Shown one piece after another: positions 46,861-59,369 of a stretch of 64,000 nucleotides of DNA. The notes below the pieces were generated by a model. The model did not search any database. It saw nothing but the letters and a program-made list of their open reading frames with translations, and was not told the origin of the DNA. Within the stretch, counting starts at the first letter, position 1. Each line of letters starts with the position of its first letter. The position numbers and the translations under genes were made by a program. The stretch is from contig JAUCEF010000001.1 in the NCBI GenBank assembly GCA_033558025.1, positions 2,852,001-2,916,000 of the forward strand, read 5' to 3'. Origin of the DNA: Phytophthora sp. 'mugwort'. Its lineage: Eukaryota; Oomycota; Peronosporomycetes; Peronosporales; Peronosporaceae.

Positions 46861-47209
46861 AATCCGCGTTGGCGTGGATTGACCACAAGTGCTACCAAGT
46901 GTGACGGGGTACACAACACCTTGCACACAGGATGTGTGACTTCCGGAGAGTTTACAAACTCTCAGTGAACGGCAGTTCACAAGTCCCTGGTCTGAGGGGA
47001 CTGTTACCAAATTAGGTAGATTTAAGACTGAATATATTTATACGTGACCCCTTTCAATGCGTCTACATACTAACTATTAGTCACCTATAAAGTACCCAAG
47101 ATGCTATCCTATTGGGTAGTTCTGAGGTCTTTGTACCATATGTGTGATACCTATAGACGTCATAGTGATTTTGGCTACATCACTTAGGGTACTTGGGTAC
47201 ATCCCCTAA
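46861..47209. repeat. Cluster of short perfect hairpins
   Basis: At least seven stem-loops lie close together: AATCC/GGATT at 46861-46880 (8 bp with a wobble), CACACA/TGTGTG at 46924-46938, GAGAGTTT/AAACTCTC at 46946-46963, GTGAAC/GTTCAC at 46965-46980, AGTCCC/GGGACT at 46982-47002, TACCCAA/TTGGGTA at 47093-47118 and TTAGGG/CCCTAA at 47184-47209. The remaining sequence to 47,624 shows no gene. This may be a decayed structured repeat. Confidence 0.5.
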
Positions 47210-47624
47210 TTTGACCGATTAGCGAATCGCCCCTATACAATTACTCCGTCAATGGATCATACCCAGTCTATGCGCTCGCTATGAGCGTTTCGTATTTAAT
47301 GGCGTGGAATAGTGGACGCAATTAATTTGCCGACCTTGCGTGATTTGCTGCGCGATTGATTCGATGAATCGCGCATGGAAATTTTGAGTAGAATGCACAA
47401 TACAATGAGGACCGCACAAACCGATGGTTGCAGCAATGACAACCGACGGGTATGGGCATTAGGTGGCTTAGGTAGAGCTAAAAATGACATTAATGTACCT
47501 CACTGCAAAACGAAAACGAATGGATTCAGGGTACATGAATGGCAGAGTGATGGTCGTTGAAGGGGTTACAGCCAATCATGCTGTAGGAGGCAAAAATACC
47601 TGAACACTTGCTGTTTCCAGCGCG

Positions 47625-50600
47625 ATGCCTACGCGTCGACTAGTTGAACTCTCGGTGTCAGGGCCGCTCCTGTTCCCACGCTATGTGGACGCCGACAGTC
47701 TCTACACAGAGAATGGAGACGCCAACGACCGGGCCATCCGCAGCCAGTCGGTACTGCGGGTAGCAGATCTCCTCGGAAGTTCAACGTCGTCGCCACCACT
47801 CCAAAAGTACTGTGGTAGTCCACGTACAGCGGCATTCACTACCCCCTCAGCACCTGAGAGCCCTTCGCTCTTTGGTCATGAGCATCTGAGTTTAATCACC
47901 AAAAGAAAGCACGCTGTGTCTCCACGAGTGAACAAGATGAGCCCATTGAACATTCTTCCTCGAGCTCCATCACCTGTTGGAGAGCTGTCCGCCGACTCGG
48001 TCGTGTCTTTTGCGACCTTGGCATCCCCATCGTCTGGAGTTGTGAGCATCCGATCACCTAGACGAGCGATTCTGGGTCAGTCTGATGTGCAGAAGATCAC
48101 CAAGTGGCTACACTCGCTTTCGCACGAGGCTGCGAGCTTCTCGTCGTATGCCCTCTACTGCGAGATGCTGTTCCGAGAGAGCCGCGTGTTGACGCAGGGT
48201 AAACCCGTTCCGAACCGCCTGCAGACGGCCATTGCATTTCACTGTCTCTGCAAGGCCACGGGCGTTTTCGCGAGGCATGAAGGAATTCTGCTTCGCATTT
48301 GCCAGTACGTTTTTGCGTGGAGCTTGAGGTCCGAGGAGTGAGCACTTATATCCTGTATGTCTTGTTACTGTGAAGCGACTTGGGGGCAGCGATTTACATG
48401 AACCACGACCCATCACTCATTCAGAATGGAGAGATAGAAGCGCTCGAGTTCTTCACACGTCTCACCACGTTCTACGAACAACACGCCGTTTTCCATCAGC
48501 AGAAGCGGGACTTTCAACAAGGTAAGTAAGCGACCTAGTGACCTTAAATGTTTTCAAGAGTGCTGACAAAGTCGTGGGTGGTGTTGCAAGAAATGTTAAG
48601 ACAGCAAGATGCGCATCTGCAGCGTCTGGATGAAGAGCGCACTCGAAACGAACAGGTCAAGCGCTTGCAACAGCAGCTTCAAGTGACTAAACTGGGCCAA
48701 ATCAGCACGAAGAAAGCACAAGCAAAAGATTTGAACAGCAAGTTGCAAGACGTGCTCCAGCATTTTCAACATGCAAGTGATGAGGAGAAGGAGCAAATCG
48801 TGCTAGGGGCGATCGAAGCGCTGCATGCTCAAGTATCAGCGGTCGCGCTCTTAGCAATCGCAGACCAGATGGACCCACTTGAGAAGGACAAGCTCCTGAG
48901 CAGCCTGTTCCGAGACGAGAGGAAGGAAGTCACACAGTACGTTGCCTTCTTTAGCTACTATATGGTGCTACCGTAGTAGGCTAACGACGTGTGCCACACC
49001 CCTCCAGACAGATCGAGGCACAGGTACTTGTCAAGTCCAGTGCACGTCATAATATGATTCTCGAACGGTCCGCAGCACGGATTACTCGCTTTCAAGCGCT
49101 GATTTTGCAGATCATCCAGACCCCCAATAGTGACGAAGAGCAGAAACGAAATGCTGGCGATGAAGCAGAAGAATACTTGTGTGACCACGACCGCAAGGTG
49201 CTGGAGAGTGTCGGGGACGTGATAGATGAGTTGGAACGCGAGAAGAAAAATGTTATGAGTTTGGAGCAAAGACTTCAAGAGGCGGAAACACTTGTTAATG
49301 ATCTGCGATGGAGAAATAATACATTGATCAATGAAGCAGAGGAAAGTGCCAGACAGCATGAACACCAGCTCCAGGAAATGAGAGATCAGGTAGCAGACGC
49401 GGAAGACTCGACAGTTGACAAGTCCATTCAAACCGAGGAAGATTTCGAGGAGCTCCGGCGGAACAACGAGAGTGGAGGCAAACGGAGGCGGCACTTAATT
49501 GCGGCAGACAGCGATGATGCTCTTATCCTGAAAAACCGTGTCAAGAACAAGTTTGGATACGGTATTGCCAATATCATCGATCAAGCGAAGATTGCGCCAT
49601 CCAAAGTGCGCAAGATCCTATTGAAGCGCAAGCCACTCACTCTGAACGAACTCCACAGCATTATTATCGGCTATTATCAGGCCAAGATGTTCCAGGATGT
49701 GCAGGACGATACCTCTGGCAAGGCCCGCACCAACCTGGCACAGTTCATCATGGAAATGTACGTCCTGCACTACGGACTCAAGGACCTAGCAATCAGTCAA
49801 CTTGTTTTCTTAGACGCTGCCATTCGTAAAAATGCTCGTGTACGTGCATCTTGTCTCGGTATTTTGCTGTACATGTTGCTAGGCCACGAAGCTGACGTCA
49901 AATATTGTTGCTAGGAAAGCGCTCGCGTGCGAACCTTTGGACTTCTCACTGGATCACTGGACCCCGAGTCTCATGCCTGCTCAGTTCAAGGTGTCGACTT
50001 CTTTCTGCTCGTTGTCGTCATCATCTTCAACGGTAGGTCGTATCCTGGCTTGTATTGAGGCAATGGGATCATCTAACATAGCTCTGCTTCAGCTGGCGTG
50101 TACAAGAAAGGAAGGAAACAAGCTGTCGCCATCGCACAGAATCTAAAGACTTTCTTCGGGGACGGCACCTTCGTCAGTTCAAAGTCCGTGACTGTCAAGC
50201 ACGAACTCGTGTGCCAAGCAATTGATTTGGCATTTTCCTTCACGCGAAATGAGCCTGGTGGGCCCTTAAATCAGCTGAAAGACGAGATTCGACAGAGATG
50301 CTCTGCAAACGGTGGGGGGCTCGATATTGATCTCGTGCTGGAGAAAATCATGAACTATTGGTTTGTGCTGTACGAGCAGCAGATTCAAGATATCCACAGC
50401 ATGTTCACAATTGTCGATACAAACGGCGACGGAACCTTGGACTTCCAAGAGTTTTGCGAGTTGGTGGCGACACTGGAGCCGACCATGGACCGTCGAGACG
50501 CTCTGGCGCTTTACAATCGCGCGGCTGGAGAGGACAATGTCATCGACAAGGATGAGTTTGTGCAGGTGATGCTTTCCCATCAACGCGGGGTCATTCTCGA

Positions 50601-51057
50601 GGAGTTTTATGGTGGGGGGTCCAACAAGAAGATCCTCCTGGGTATTGAGCAGCGCAAGAGTACGTTATTACTAGCACCATCCACTGCGACGGGTCCAGGA
50701 AAAGAGGAGGGGGCTTTTGACTCGTTGAATGTCGCTATGGCCACAGTCTCGATGGCATCCGAGTCGCTGGAAGACTACGACGAGGAGGACGAGAAAACTC
50801 GGGATGGTATCGAAAAGACTGATACGGAGCGGGTCCAAGAGAATGTATCGTTTCAGACGCTATCGAGACTCTCCACCTGGGCTGCCGAAGCAAAGATAAA
50901 GCTACGACGCGCAACACCAAGAGCTCGCGATTCGACCAAAGAAGAGGAAGAGGAGGGCGCAGAGTCCATTCTAGACAACTTCCAGGGGGATACGACTCTG
51001 CTACTGCAAAAAGCACTACAAAAAGCCAGTCTTAGTGTCTCTTCGTCGAAAAGGTAG
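47625..51057 (+). CDS. EF-hand and coiled-coil protein, six exons
   Basis: A model that keeps frame across five introns gives exons 47625-48337, 48376-48521, 48591-48936, 49008-49839, 49915-50032 and 50093-51057, for 1039 residues. Most introns have GTAAGT/GTACGT/GTAGGT donors and CTGAC or CTAAC branch sites; the first intron is only 38 nt and is the least certain. The N-terminal 240 residues are serine/proline-rich. A long charged helical region likely to form coiled coils follows (about 285-510). One canonical EF-hand loop, DTNGDGTLDFQEF, lies at about 827-839, with a second degenerate one (GEDNVIDKDEF) after it. The C-terminus is acidic and basic in turn and likely disordered. Calcium binding is inferred from the loop. 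I do not recognise the family; a cytoskeletal or ciliary scaffold is possible but unproven. Confidence 0.75.
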
Positions 51058-51151
51058 AGCCGTTGGTATCATATCATTAAAGGTGGTGCGATGATGGCTT
51101 TGCCAAACTGGTACTGATTAATGATGAGCAAATATCATTAACACCGAAGTG

Positions 51152-51181
51152 GTAGTGGGTGGTGCTTTTCCCACCCACTAC
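51152..51181 (+). other. Strong hairpin downstream of the EF-hand gene
   Basis: GTAGTGGGTGG and CCACCCACTAC form an 11-bp perfect stem with an 8-base loop (TGCTTTTC), 95 bases after the stop codon. It lies in the 200-base spacer before the next gene. It could mark the 3' end of the transcript; nothing else supports this. Confidence 0.45.
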
Positions 51182-51232
51182 ATTGAGGTCGCTGTATTGT
51201 CAAATGTCAAATGACGTTGAGAGAGCAAACTA

Positions 51233-51248
51233 CCATTTGCCAATTTCC
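51233..51248 (+). promoter_or_regulatory. Inr plus FPR core promoter of the thaumatin-like gene
   Basis: CCATTTG (one mismatch to YCAYTYY) is followed by AATTTCC (51242-51248), an exact match to MWTTTNC, together close to the known oomycete 16-base start element. The predicted start is about 30 bases before the ATG at 51263, as is usual in these organisms. Confidence 0.6.
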
Positions 51249-51262
51249 TCTCCACTACTAAA

Positions 51263-51884
51263 ATGATGTCGAAGCGAACGGGTGCTCTTACTTTTTGGTG
51301 CCAACTCGTGGGATCATTTCTCACTGCTAGAGAGGCGTCAACTGCAACTGTCACTTTCAGAAACCGATGCGAGTTCGAGATTAACGTGTACGATAACCAT
51401 TCAAGCTATCCACTGGGTACTGGCGACTCTGGGTCTCCAACCTCTGGATGTGATCGCAATATCGACCAGAGCGCAGTCTACCGCTACGGCACAAGCGTAA
51501 AAGCTACACGTAAGTGATTTGTAGTTTTGCTCCCGTTCGACATGTGTAAACATTTACTAATCACACTCTCCATGTCAATTTCAATTTGTAGTGGCAGAAT
51601 TCTCGTACGGAGACAACAAAATCTGGTACACCATCAGCACCGTTCCACCGGGAGCTGTGGACTGCGACAGTTATGATTCATGCGCCAACAAGACCGGCAA
51701 AGAAGGTTTCAATGTTGGTATCATGATCGAACCGGTATCCTTGGAAAGCGACGCAAACTTCGCCTGCACATCGCTCTTGTGCCAATATGCAGAATGCCCA
51801 GATGCCTGTCGCTTCCCTTCCGACGAGAGCAAGGTCAAAACTTGCCCAGAACAACAGCACTTCAACATCACCTTTTGTCCATGA
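51263..51884 (+). CDS. Small thaumatin-like secreted protein
   Basis: Two exons, 51263-51509 and 51592-51884, joined across a GTAAGT...TTGTAG intron with a TACTAAT branch site, give 179 residues. A short hydrophobic N-terminus (ALTFWCQLVGSFL) may be a signal peptide. The mature part starts ATVTFRNRCEFEINVY, like the first strand of thaumatins (VTF.N.C...V). It ends with CPDACRFPSDE...KTCPEQQHFNITFCP, the conserved thaumatin C-terminus. Cysteines are frequent and spaced as for a disulfide-rich extracellular fold. It is shorter than typical plant thaumatins (about 200-230). In plants and fungi the family includes glucan-binding and antimicrobial proteins; the role here is unknown. A possible alternative start lies at the next codon (51266). 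Confidence 0.75.
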
Positions 51885-52035
51885 ACGACGTCACATCTCA
51901 GCGAATAGTAGTCACTGGGCAAAGTGATAACCCACGGACCTGTTGTCAAGTTTTAAACTTCGAAGATTTCAAATGTCATAGTCAATAACCAAGCTAAAAG
52001 TTGTCGGACATTTTCTTTTGCCTCATGTTTCGCCT

Positions 52036-55000
52036 CTACTTCATCAACTCTTGCTCCAGCTCAAGATCTCGAATTGTCAGGGTGAGCTGTGGCTTCTTCT
52101 CACGTTTAGCCGCAGTAGTCTCATCAGAGCTACTGGCATCCCGCGCTTTCATCTCCATGGTCATTTTCATGATCATCTCCTCGACGATACCAGGAGTGGC
52201 CTTACGCGGAACAGCATGCCCACACACTTGAAGAATCGCGTGCCCTGGGCGAAGCAGACCTGTTTTCTCTGCTGGCCCCGGGCTGGAGATGAAAGCTCGA
52301 ATGTAAATCGCTTCGTCTTTCCAATTGCCAAACAAAATTCCCAGTGGGGCTTTTGGAAAAATGAGTTCCTTCGTTCGGGTGACCGATAGGATATCTACTA
52401 CATCGTCATCATCGACCACAGCGGCTGAGGCTGTGGAGACGGTTTCCTCAATCTCCGCTCTTCCTTTCTTACTTTGTGCAGGCTCTTCCGTCTTCGTATC
52501 ATCAAGCTTCATCGAGTCTCTGTCACTTTTGCTGCTTGAGTGGCGTCGTTGCTGGAGCTGTTTGCGCATTGTGATGTAATCCTCCCGGCTCACAAACACG
52601 GCCCGCATAGGCTTTTTCTTGTTGGCAATATCACGCAAAGACTCCATGATATCCGCAAAGCTGGCATAGTCTGGGCCAGTAAGCGGGATGTCATTCACAG
52701 ACAGCAGGACGTCGCCCTTCTCCACTAGATGGGTCCGCTGTGCGAAGGACGGGACACGTGCGAAGGCTGACAGCACGACATATTTCCTGTCACTAGACGG
52801 CGGATCATCTTCATCACAGGCAAATGAAGATTCGTCCTCAATTTCAATCATAGGGGGCCAGTCACGCAGCTTAATTACGGCGTCCGGACTCGTAGCAAAC
52901 TGCATCGTCACGGGTCGGCTTTTCAAGTCGCGAAGAACGATCAACACTTCGGACAGCGTCTTGAAGCGCAGATCTTCGTTGTTGACCTTTGTCAAGAGTT
53001 GACCGACGCGAATTTTGCCGCTAAGTTCTGCTGGACACTTCTTACCATCTTTTTTCGAGGTAGTGAAACCCACAACTATAACACCACAAGATGCCAGTGG
53101 GCGAGCTCGCAGTCGTAAACCAAAAGGTCCTTCTTGACGAAATGTAAACGTCGTAAATTCAGGTTGCGGTCGGATCTGCTGCCGCCGGTTTTTGGCAGGG
53201 TCTTCTGGGAGCAGGGAGAAGCGCATTGTAAACGGCAGAGGTAGAGTGTCTAATAACCCTCTCAGTTCCTCCACCGTCAATTTGCTGCAGCACAAACCAT
53301 TTATCGCCAACACGCTGCTACCAACGGGAACGCGCGTTAAATCGCCAGTCAGATGGAAATCATGCTTGTAGTCTGACTCGTCCTTGCTGGTGGATGCCGC
53401 GTCAAGGTCGAGAATACGTGATACAACTACATACTTGTTCAGTACGCCCTTTGTAAAGGTAAAAGGCACGGTGTTTCGCTCTGTGAAAGTGCATTCGAGC
53501 TCTTGCGGCTGAATTTCGACCTCCTTCGCACCACGCCACGGGCTCGCGGTTGGCAAATCTTCCATACGGATGTCTAGTAGCTGGAAGATCAAAGGCCAGT
53601 ACTCATCCATTTGCTTGTTCAGCGTACCAAGGAGCTTAATCATATGCTTCAGCAATTTGGTTTCCATCGTCTTGGCCAGATACTCGCGAATCAATTCAGC
53701 AAACAACGAGGTAAGCATGTTGTAGACTGCACTAAACCAACTGCCTTGCACAGTGAGCTTCAGTTCTTTGCGAATCTCAATCGTCATCGAGTTTAGCACC
53801 AAAATCGGCTTAAGCTCTTGGTTCACGACTATCTTTTCAGCTTTGAAACCAAGAGAAATTACACCACCATTAAGTACAGCATCCGCTACGCCGCCACCAT
53901 GCAGATAAGGAAAATATTTCTGTTCGAAAGTCCAGTCAAATCCCTTGAGCAGAGCTGTCAGGTGCGTTGCTCTCACTGTGAACAGTTCTTCATCGACTAC
54001 TGTTCCCATTCGCACTTTGACCCGTTCTTTCTTCACACGGAAATTCGACAAGTCTAACTTTGAAATTGAATACGCAATGTCGTCTTCTACGCCCGAAATC
54101 ATGTCAATTTTTAAGGTTGGCAGGACAGATGTGAAAAAATCCAAGCAGTGATCTTTCATCCGGTTGACGAACTCTTGTCGTTTCTCGCGATTCTTTGACA
54201 TCGTGCTCCCCCACTCTGCCAATTTGTCGAGCTTGACTTCGGCAATTGCCTTCGTCACATTATCGCAAAACTCGTCTGGATTTTCGACGGACTGGACAAG
54301 CGCCTTGGCCTTTTTCATCAATGTTTGCCCGTGCGTTGTTTGCTGCATCTGGAGCCAATATTTTTCAGATGCATGAACCAAAACTTCGGCTTTTGAGGAT
54401 AGTTTGGGTAATAACTCTTCGGCTTTTTCTGCCAGTGCGCTTGGGTCCAAATCGGTCATGGAGTTCACACCCAATTTTTTGCTTGCCATTTGTTCGAGAC
54501 GAGCAATTGTCTCCTGAGCTTTCATTAAATCGCTTTCGTGCTGCTGCATTTTCCCCAGAATTTCTGACTGCAACGTCTGATGGTCCAGAGAAGCTTTCAG
54601 AGCCTTCAAACGAGGCTTTTCTGCGTTCATTTTGCTCTCCAAAACCTGTAAAACCTGCGACAAAACAAGCTTCTTCTCCTCCTGGGATGATGTCAATAAC
54701 AATGAGTTGCTACCCCCAGAAAAAAGTCGTTGCCGTGCCGCAGTAAGCTCGGCATTCGCCTTCTCACGAAGACTCGAGTGGAGATTCTTGACCTCTTCAC
54801 TATTCTTCAACTGACTCAGGACATTAGCCGCCTTTGCGAAAAAAGCTGCCGAATCCTTCCCTTCAAGCAGGTCGCTCTCCAGCATCGTTTTAGCAGAGAC
54901 GGCCATCTCCTTCAAACGTTTTAGCTCCTTCCCGCTCGCATCCTTCAATCGCTTTGATGCGTCAGCAAAGCTAGGGTCGAGTAACGAAGCCAATGCTCTG

Positions 55001-55963
55001 GTGTATTGGTCCCCGTAAGACGCGTTCGTGGAGATGAACGAAATAGCCTCAGCGTGCTGCTCACAGAAAATCTGAAGCTGACGGTATGTCTCCTTCGCCT
55101 TGCGACTCAGCATCAACGCGTCGTCCTGCGTGATCCGTCCCTGGAACTCTTCATAGATCCTCTCGGCAGACAAAGGCTTGGGGACCATCGAAAGTAGCCT
55201 TAAATCCACACATGCGACGTCCTTGGCTTGGAAATAGCCGACACTGCCATTGTCCAATTGCACCGCGTACGAATCGTTTGATCTTCTATAATGCGTGATG
55301 GTTCCCAATCCGAAACTTGTCCGGACGCGAGTGTCTTCGGCCAGTCGAAGTTCCTCTTTCTGCGAAAAAAAGCCACAGCAGCAATATCAACTTAGTATGA
55401 ACCACAGCCATCAGACAACAGTCAAGAAGGCCGACGCACCAGCAGCAACTTCGTGCGTTGGACTACTGTAGTTTGTTCCTGGACCTCGTCAGCGGCGGCC
55501 TCTCCGTCTCCAAGCATCACCTGGTACTTCTGATCTGGTACACTATGACGACAGCAATAGCGACAGTCAGTCAAGACCAAAACAGCAGAGCAGAGCTTTC
55601 CAACTCTCTCACATGTAGTTAAGCACGACGCCTCCTGCTGCCTCTTGTGAGAGGACCATCACTCTCGTGTGTCTCGGGATCTCTCCGCACTGCAACATGC
55701 GCAGCTCCGGCAGCAGGCAGCCCCTCTGCGAATAGGCAAATCAAGAGCGGTTTGGGTATACTGAAACCAAGTGCGAATTGGGATGGGGAGTCATCACGTA
55801 CCCTCGCGTACAGCACGGCGCCCCCCGCCAGCGTCACCTCCACGTGCGGCTTGCGGTCGCTGCAGCTGCGCACGCGGCCTGGTCCGAATGGCGTCTTGAC
55901 GTCGTCCCCGGCGCAGTAGCGCACGGCCATCGCGAAGAGCGGCGGCACGTCTTCGCTCCCCAT
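52036..55963 (-). CDS. Multi-PDZ protein with possible TULIP-like region
   Basis: Exon 1 (55963-55802) and exon 2 (55359-52036) join in phase 0 to give about 1161 residues. Two similar N-terminal modules (VKTPFGPGRV and VRTSFGLGTI, each followed by a short beta-rich stretch) come first, one per exon. A long helical region spans about 110-440. At about 450-660 lies a stretch with alternating beta pattern and the motif GGGVADAVLNGG, which resembles a BPI/SMP (TULIP) lipid-binding fold; this is inference. Four PDZ-like domains follow at about 700-765, 795-880, 915-980 and 1050-1120; the clearest have GPFGLRLRARP and APLGILFG carboxylate-loop motifs. The 442-nt intron is long for an oomycete and may hide another small exon. 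The upstream ATG at 56005 is an alternative start. The function is probably scaffolding at a membrane. Confidence 0.72.
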
Positions 55964-56146
55964 AGTCGCTACTGTAGCTGGATTGTTAATAACTGTAAGC
56001 TTCAATACGCCAAGCAGCCTCAGTCAGCTCTATGCTGATTGTACATTTTACAAGCTTATGAATATCGCTCGTTTATTGCACATCTAGAGCTTAGCAAAAT
56101 CAAGTGATATTTCTCGATATGGATTTACGCACTTACTTGAGTGTTT

Positions 56147-58302
56147 TCATTTTCTATCGCCCAGAAATGCATCTAATGGACCCGTCTTCTTCCTCGGCCT
56201 CGCTGCTGCTGCACTCGCCATGGCCTCGCTGCGCTGCGTCTGGCTCAGCTTGAGCGCATAATGGAAGTCAGCGTGCTCGTCTCGAGGCTCCAACACGCCG
56301 CGCCTGCAATCCTCGCAAAAGTGATTGATCAAGGACATCCGCGCAGTTTCTGCTTGGGTGCTGCACGTTGAAGTCGTCTCCTTGCCACTGTCTGAGTGCG
56401 CGATTGCAGATGTAGCCATCGGAGCAGCGATCGTTGTTACCTCGGTGTTATTGGCATTGCCATTGCTACTGCTGCTGCTGTTTGACGGGCTGAAGAACGA
56501 CGATATTTTCTGTTTGCTGTTCTTCCGCGCCGGTGATTCGTCCCTGCTCCGCTTGGCAGCAAACTGTTTAAGGTCCTCCTCCATGCGCCGCTTCGTCAGA
56601 TCTGCCGACACCACCTGATCCGCACTTCGAGTGAAGAAGCTCGAAATGGTGGTCACGGCCTGCGATTCCAGGTCATAGAAGTTCTTGGCATGCACGCTCA
56701 GCGACGCCATGGGAAACACACTGTCCAAGTAGAGCCGCATCACCTTCATCGCCGCCGCGTACAGCTCGTCCACAGTCGTGTCCTGAGCGATGCCCAGCTT
56801 GCGCGTACGCGGTTTTTCCTCGGGTTTGGCGCGCGTGAACTGGATGGTCAGTTGCGACGGGAAACGCTTGTTCTCGATGCGCTCGTCCTCACAACGCATG
56901 ACCATCTCCTCGCACAAGAGACGCACCCAGTACTCGAGCTGCTCCACGCGCACTAGCGCCGACCCTGAGCGCTGATCGAACTGCTTCACGCAGCTGAGCA
57001 CTTTCACTTGAATCTTCTTCTCTTCCACGGGCTCGTCACCGTCTTCACCTCGGCAGATTCGGTGGACGTACGCAGCCGTTTCCTGGCCCACATGCTTGAT
57101 CAGCTCAGGCAGTCCACAGCGCTGAAGGAAGGCGTGCGCTGTCAGCTTCTTGAAGGCCTCTTCGGAGGCTTCTCCAGGTCTTTTTCCTTGGCCCAAGGCC
57201 CCCGTTTCCCCTGGATCGAGGCTTTCACAAAGACTCTCAAGCTGCTTGCCGAGCTTGCCGCCAAGACCTCGAACCTTCCGCATCGGTATACTCTTCATGA
57301 AGTCGGTGACAAAGCGAGGTGCCACCACGACTTGTCCATTAGGTTTGTTGAGTGGAGATGCCAACTTGGCAAGGAGTTTGTTCCCTGCTACACCGGTTGA
57401 GCAAGTATAACCAAGCATGCGGTAGATTGCCTGGCGGATTTCCCGAGAGATCGCTGCACCAATGCAAAGTAGTCGCTCGTTATCCGTTAATGGGAATGCC
57501 TGCGAGATGTCGTCGCCTGCTCCATCGCCGTCATCTTTCCTATTAATGCCAAACACGTTGGTGTCGTGATTGACCGGATCCTGGCAGAAATCTGACGAAA
57601 ACACAACCTGCACCAGCCCGAAAATATTAAGAGCTGCAGCAAAGTAACTTCTTCAACAATAGCCACCACGTACCGTATGTGCAAGCCTCTCCTTGGCCAT
57701 GTCGGTGACGTCCATAAATGCCTCATCGACACTCGCCTTCTCGATGATAGACACCATGGAGCCAAGAATGGCAAAGATCTCGCGACTCGCGACGCGGTAC
57801 CTTCGCAGAATGGCCTTCTGATGAGTCCGATCGAAGACCTGCCCCGGCTTGAGGTTCTCGCCGAGAGTATCTACATGTGGCTGGAAACAACAACGACTGC
57901 TGTCAGGTTAATCGCATTGCAGACCGACAATTTCCGAGTCGCTTGAAGACGGCACTTGAAGCTCGGAAACTGGTTCGTTGGCAACGCATACCAAGTGAAT
58001 CTGCGGGCACTTCTTTCTCGCGTCGTCAACAAAATCTCCTGGTCACAGCAATACATGTAGCCTCCCGGTCAGAGCAAAAAATCACACTCGACATTCGGGC
58101 AGCAACAGCTCGCCCCACCTCGCTCCACGCCGAACTTGCGCGCATCGTAGTTAACGGCCAGCAAGCTCCCCCACTGCTGGACCGCCACAGGTTGACCGTC
58201 CGGGATCTTGAGACGCCGCTGCTCTACCTGCGCATAGAAACAGTCGAGGTCCAGGTGGATGATCACCCGCGTCGTCGCAGCGTCATCGCGGACGAGCTCC
58301 AT
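56147..58302 (-). CDS. POLH: DNA polymerase eta (Y-family translesion polymerase)
   Basis: Four exons on the minus strand, 58302-58119, 58038-57992, 57880-57674 and 57607-56147, join in frame to 632 residues. The palm motif LDLDCFYAQVEQ lies near the N-terminus, then NYDARKFGVERG and VDDARKKCPQ as in Pol eta. SVDEAF, with the catalytic D-E pair, lies at about 127. GNKLLAKLASPLNKPNGQ and IPMRKVRGLGGKLG follow (helix-hairpin-helix region). The C-terminal tail has a UBZ-type zinc finger (CEDC...EHADFHYAL, about 577) and PCNA-binding-like ISSFF motifs, including KISSFFSP. Such enzymes copy past UV-induced dimers in the nucleus. The exact start of exon 4 is uncertain: a second acceptor 20 bases downstream does keep the same GAT CCG reading. 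Confidence 0.9.
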
Positions 58303-59369
58303 CGTTGCGGCGATGGTGTCGTTAAGGATGCTGGGCTATTTTGAGCAATTTATTATTGTAATTTACAGTTGTAGATGGTCAGAAGAGACCTGGGGAAGTT
58401 CAGAATCGGTTCAGAAAGGGTCACTGAGAGGATACTTACTACACGAGAGTAACGAGAAAATAGTGAATCCACGTACCGGTACAATGTACTGTATCGTTAG
58501 CAAATTTGCCTGAATGGATACATATGCAACAAACAGCTGATGCACATCATGTTTACCCTTGAAGTGCACTTGACGGCAGCCTTGTAGCGAAGCACATTGT
58601 ACATGTACACGCATGTTATCTATTACAGTGCTTGGGTAGACTGCAGCAGGTGCGGCAGCCGCCGCGTTGATCCATCGACAGTTTCTCAGCTGCGGGCGCG
58701 GCGGAGTGGCCACAGCACAGTTGCAATGGTCATAGCCCTTCATCCCTGTTCTTTGTCTTGAGCAGACGTAGGAAGTTCGTCCGCAGCAGCCGCTGGCGGG
58801 GATTCACTCCGACTAGCGCGCGCTCACCACCAATCCCGCGTCCGTCATACTGGCGCTCCGCCTTACGGCTGTACATATAGGAGAGGCTCTCAAAAAGCTG
58901 AGAGCCGGGTGCCGGGGATCCTTTCCGACCAGTAGTGAGTCAATGCCAGTGAGGCCTGAACGACCTGATTCGCGGTCTGCCGGGTAGCTCGATCAGAGCA
59001 GACGACAAGCCGATCACCTCACGCGGCCAGCCGTCTGCAGTCACAGTCTGCTGTCACATTATGCACTGAGTGTGGCATGGGATCCATACATAGCCGCGCT
59101 CTGGCGACGTCGCAGGCGCAGTATCCGCACGAACTCGCTGCTCTTCTGGTCTCTTAGACTGAGTCTTATTTCGTCTGCATGGATGGGCGTGGATTCACTG
59201 CTCCAAAACTGCTCCGAGTGTGTCGCTGCAACTGGTGCCGCCACCCAAAGACAGGAGCTCATTTGGAAATCTACCAGCATTCGGGCAACCAGCGCGAGCG
59301 TTCGGCTGATTAGGGTTTACTGCTCTCCACCGGTTGTTCTCCCTTCTACTGTACACATCCCTCTTGATC
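58303..59369. other. Intergenic region between POLH and NPC1, divergent promoters
   Basis: About 1.07 kb between two divergently transcribed genes. A perfect 8-bp hairpin (GGCTCTCA/TGAGAGCC, loop AAAAGC) lies at 58885-58906. GCTCATTT at 59257-59264 resembles an oomycete Inr about 110 bases before the NPC1 ATG, with a weak FPR. I see no convincing gene; ORFs here lack motifs. Confidence 0.4.

Noticed and set aside
58411..58743. 110-residue ORF between POLH and NPC1
   Set aside because: Low-complexity alanine stretch, no motif, no promoter; probably non-coding.
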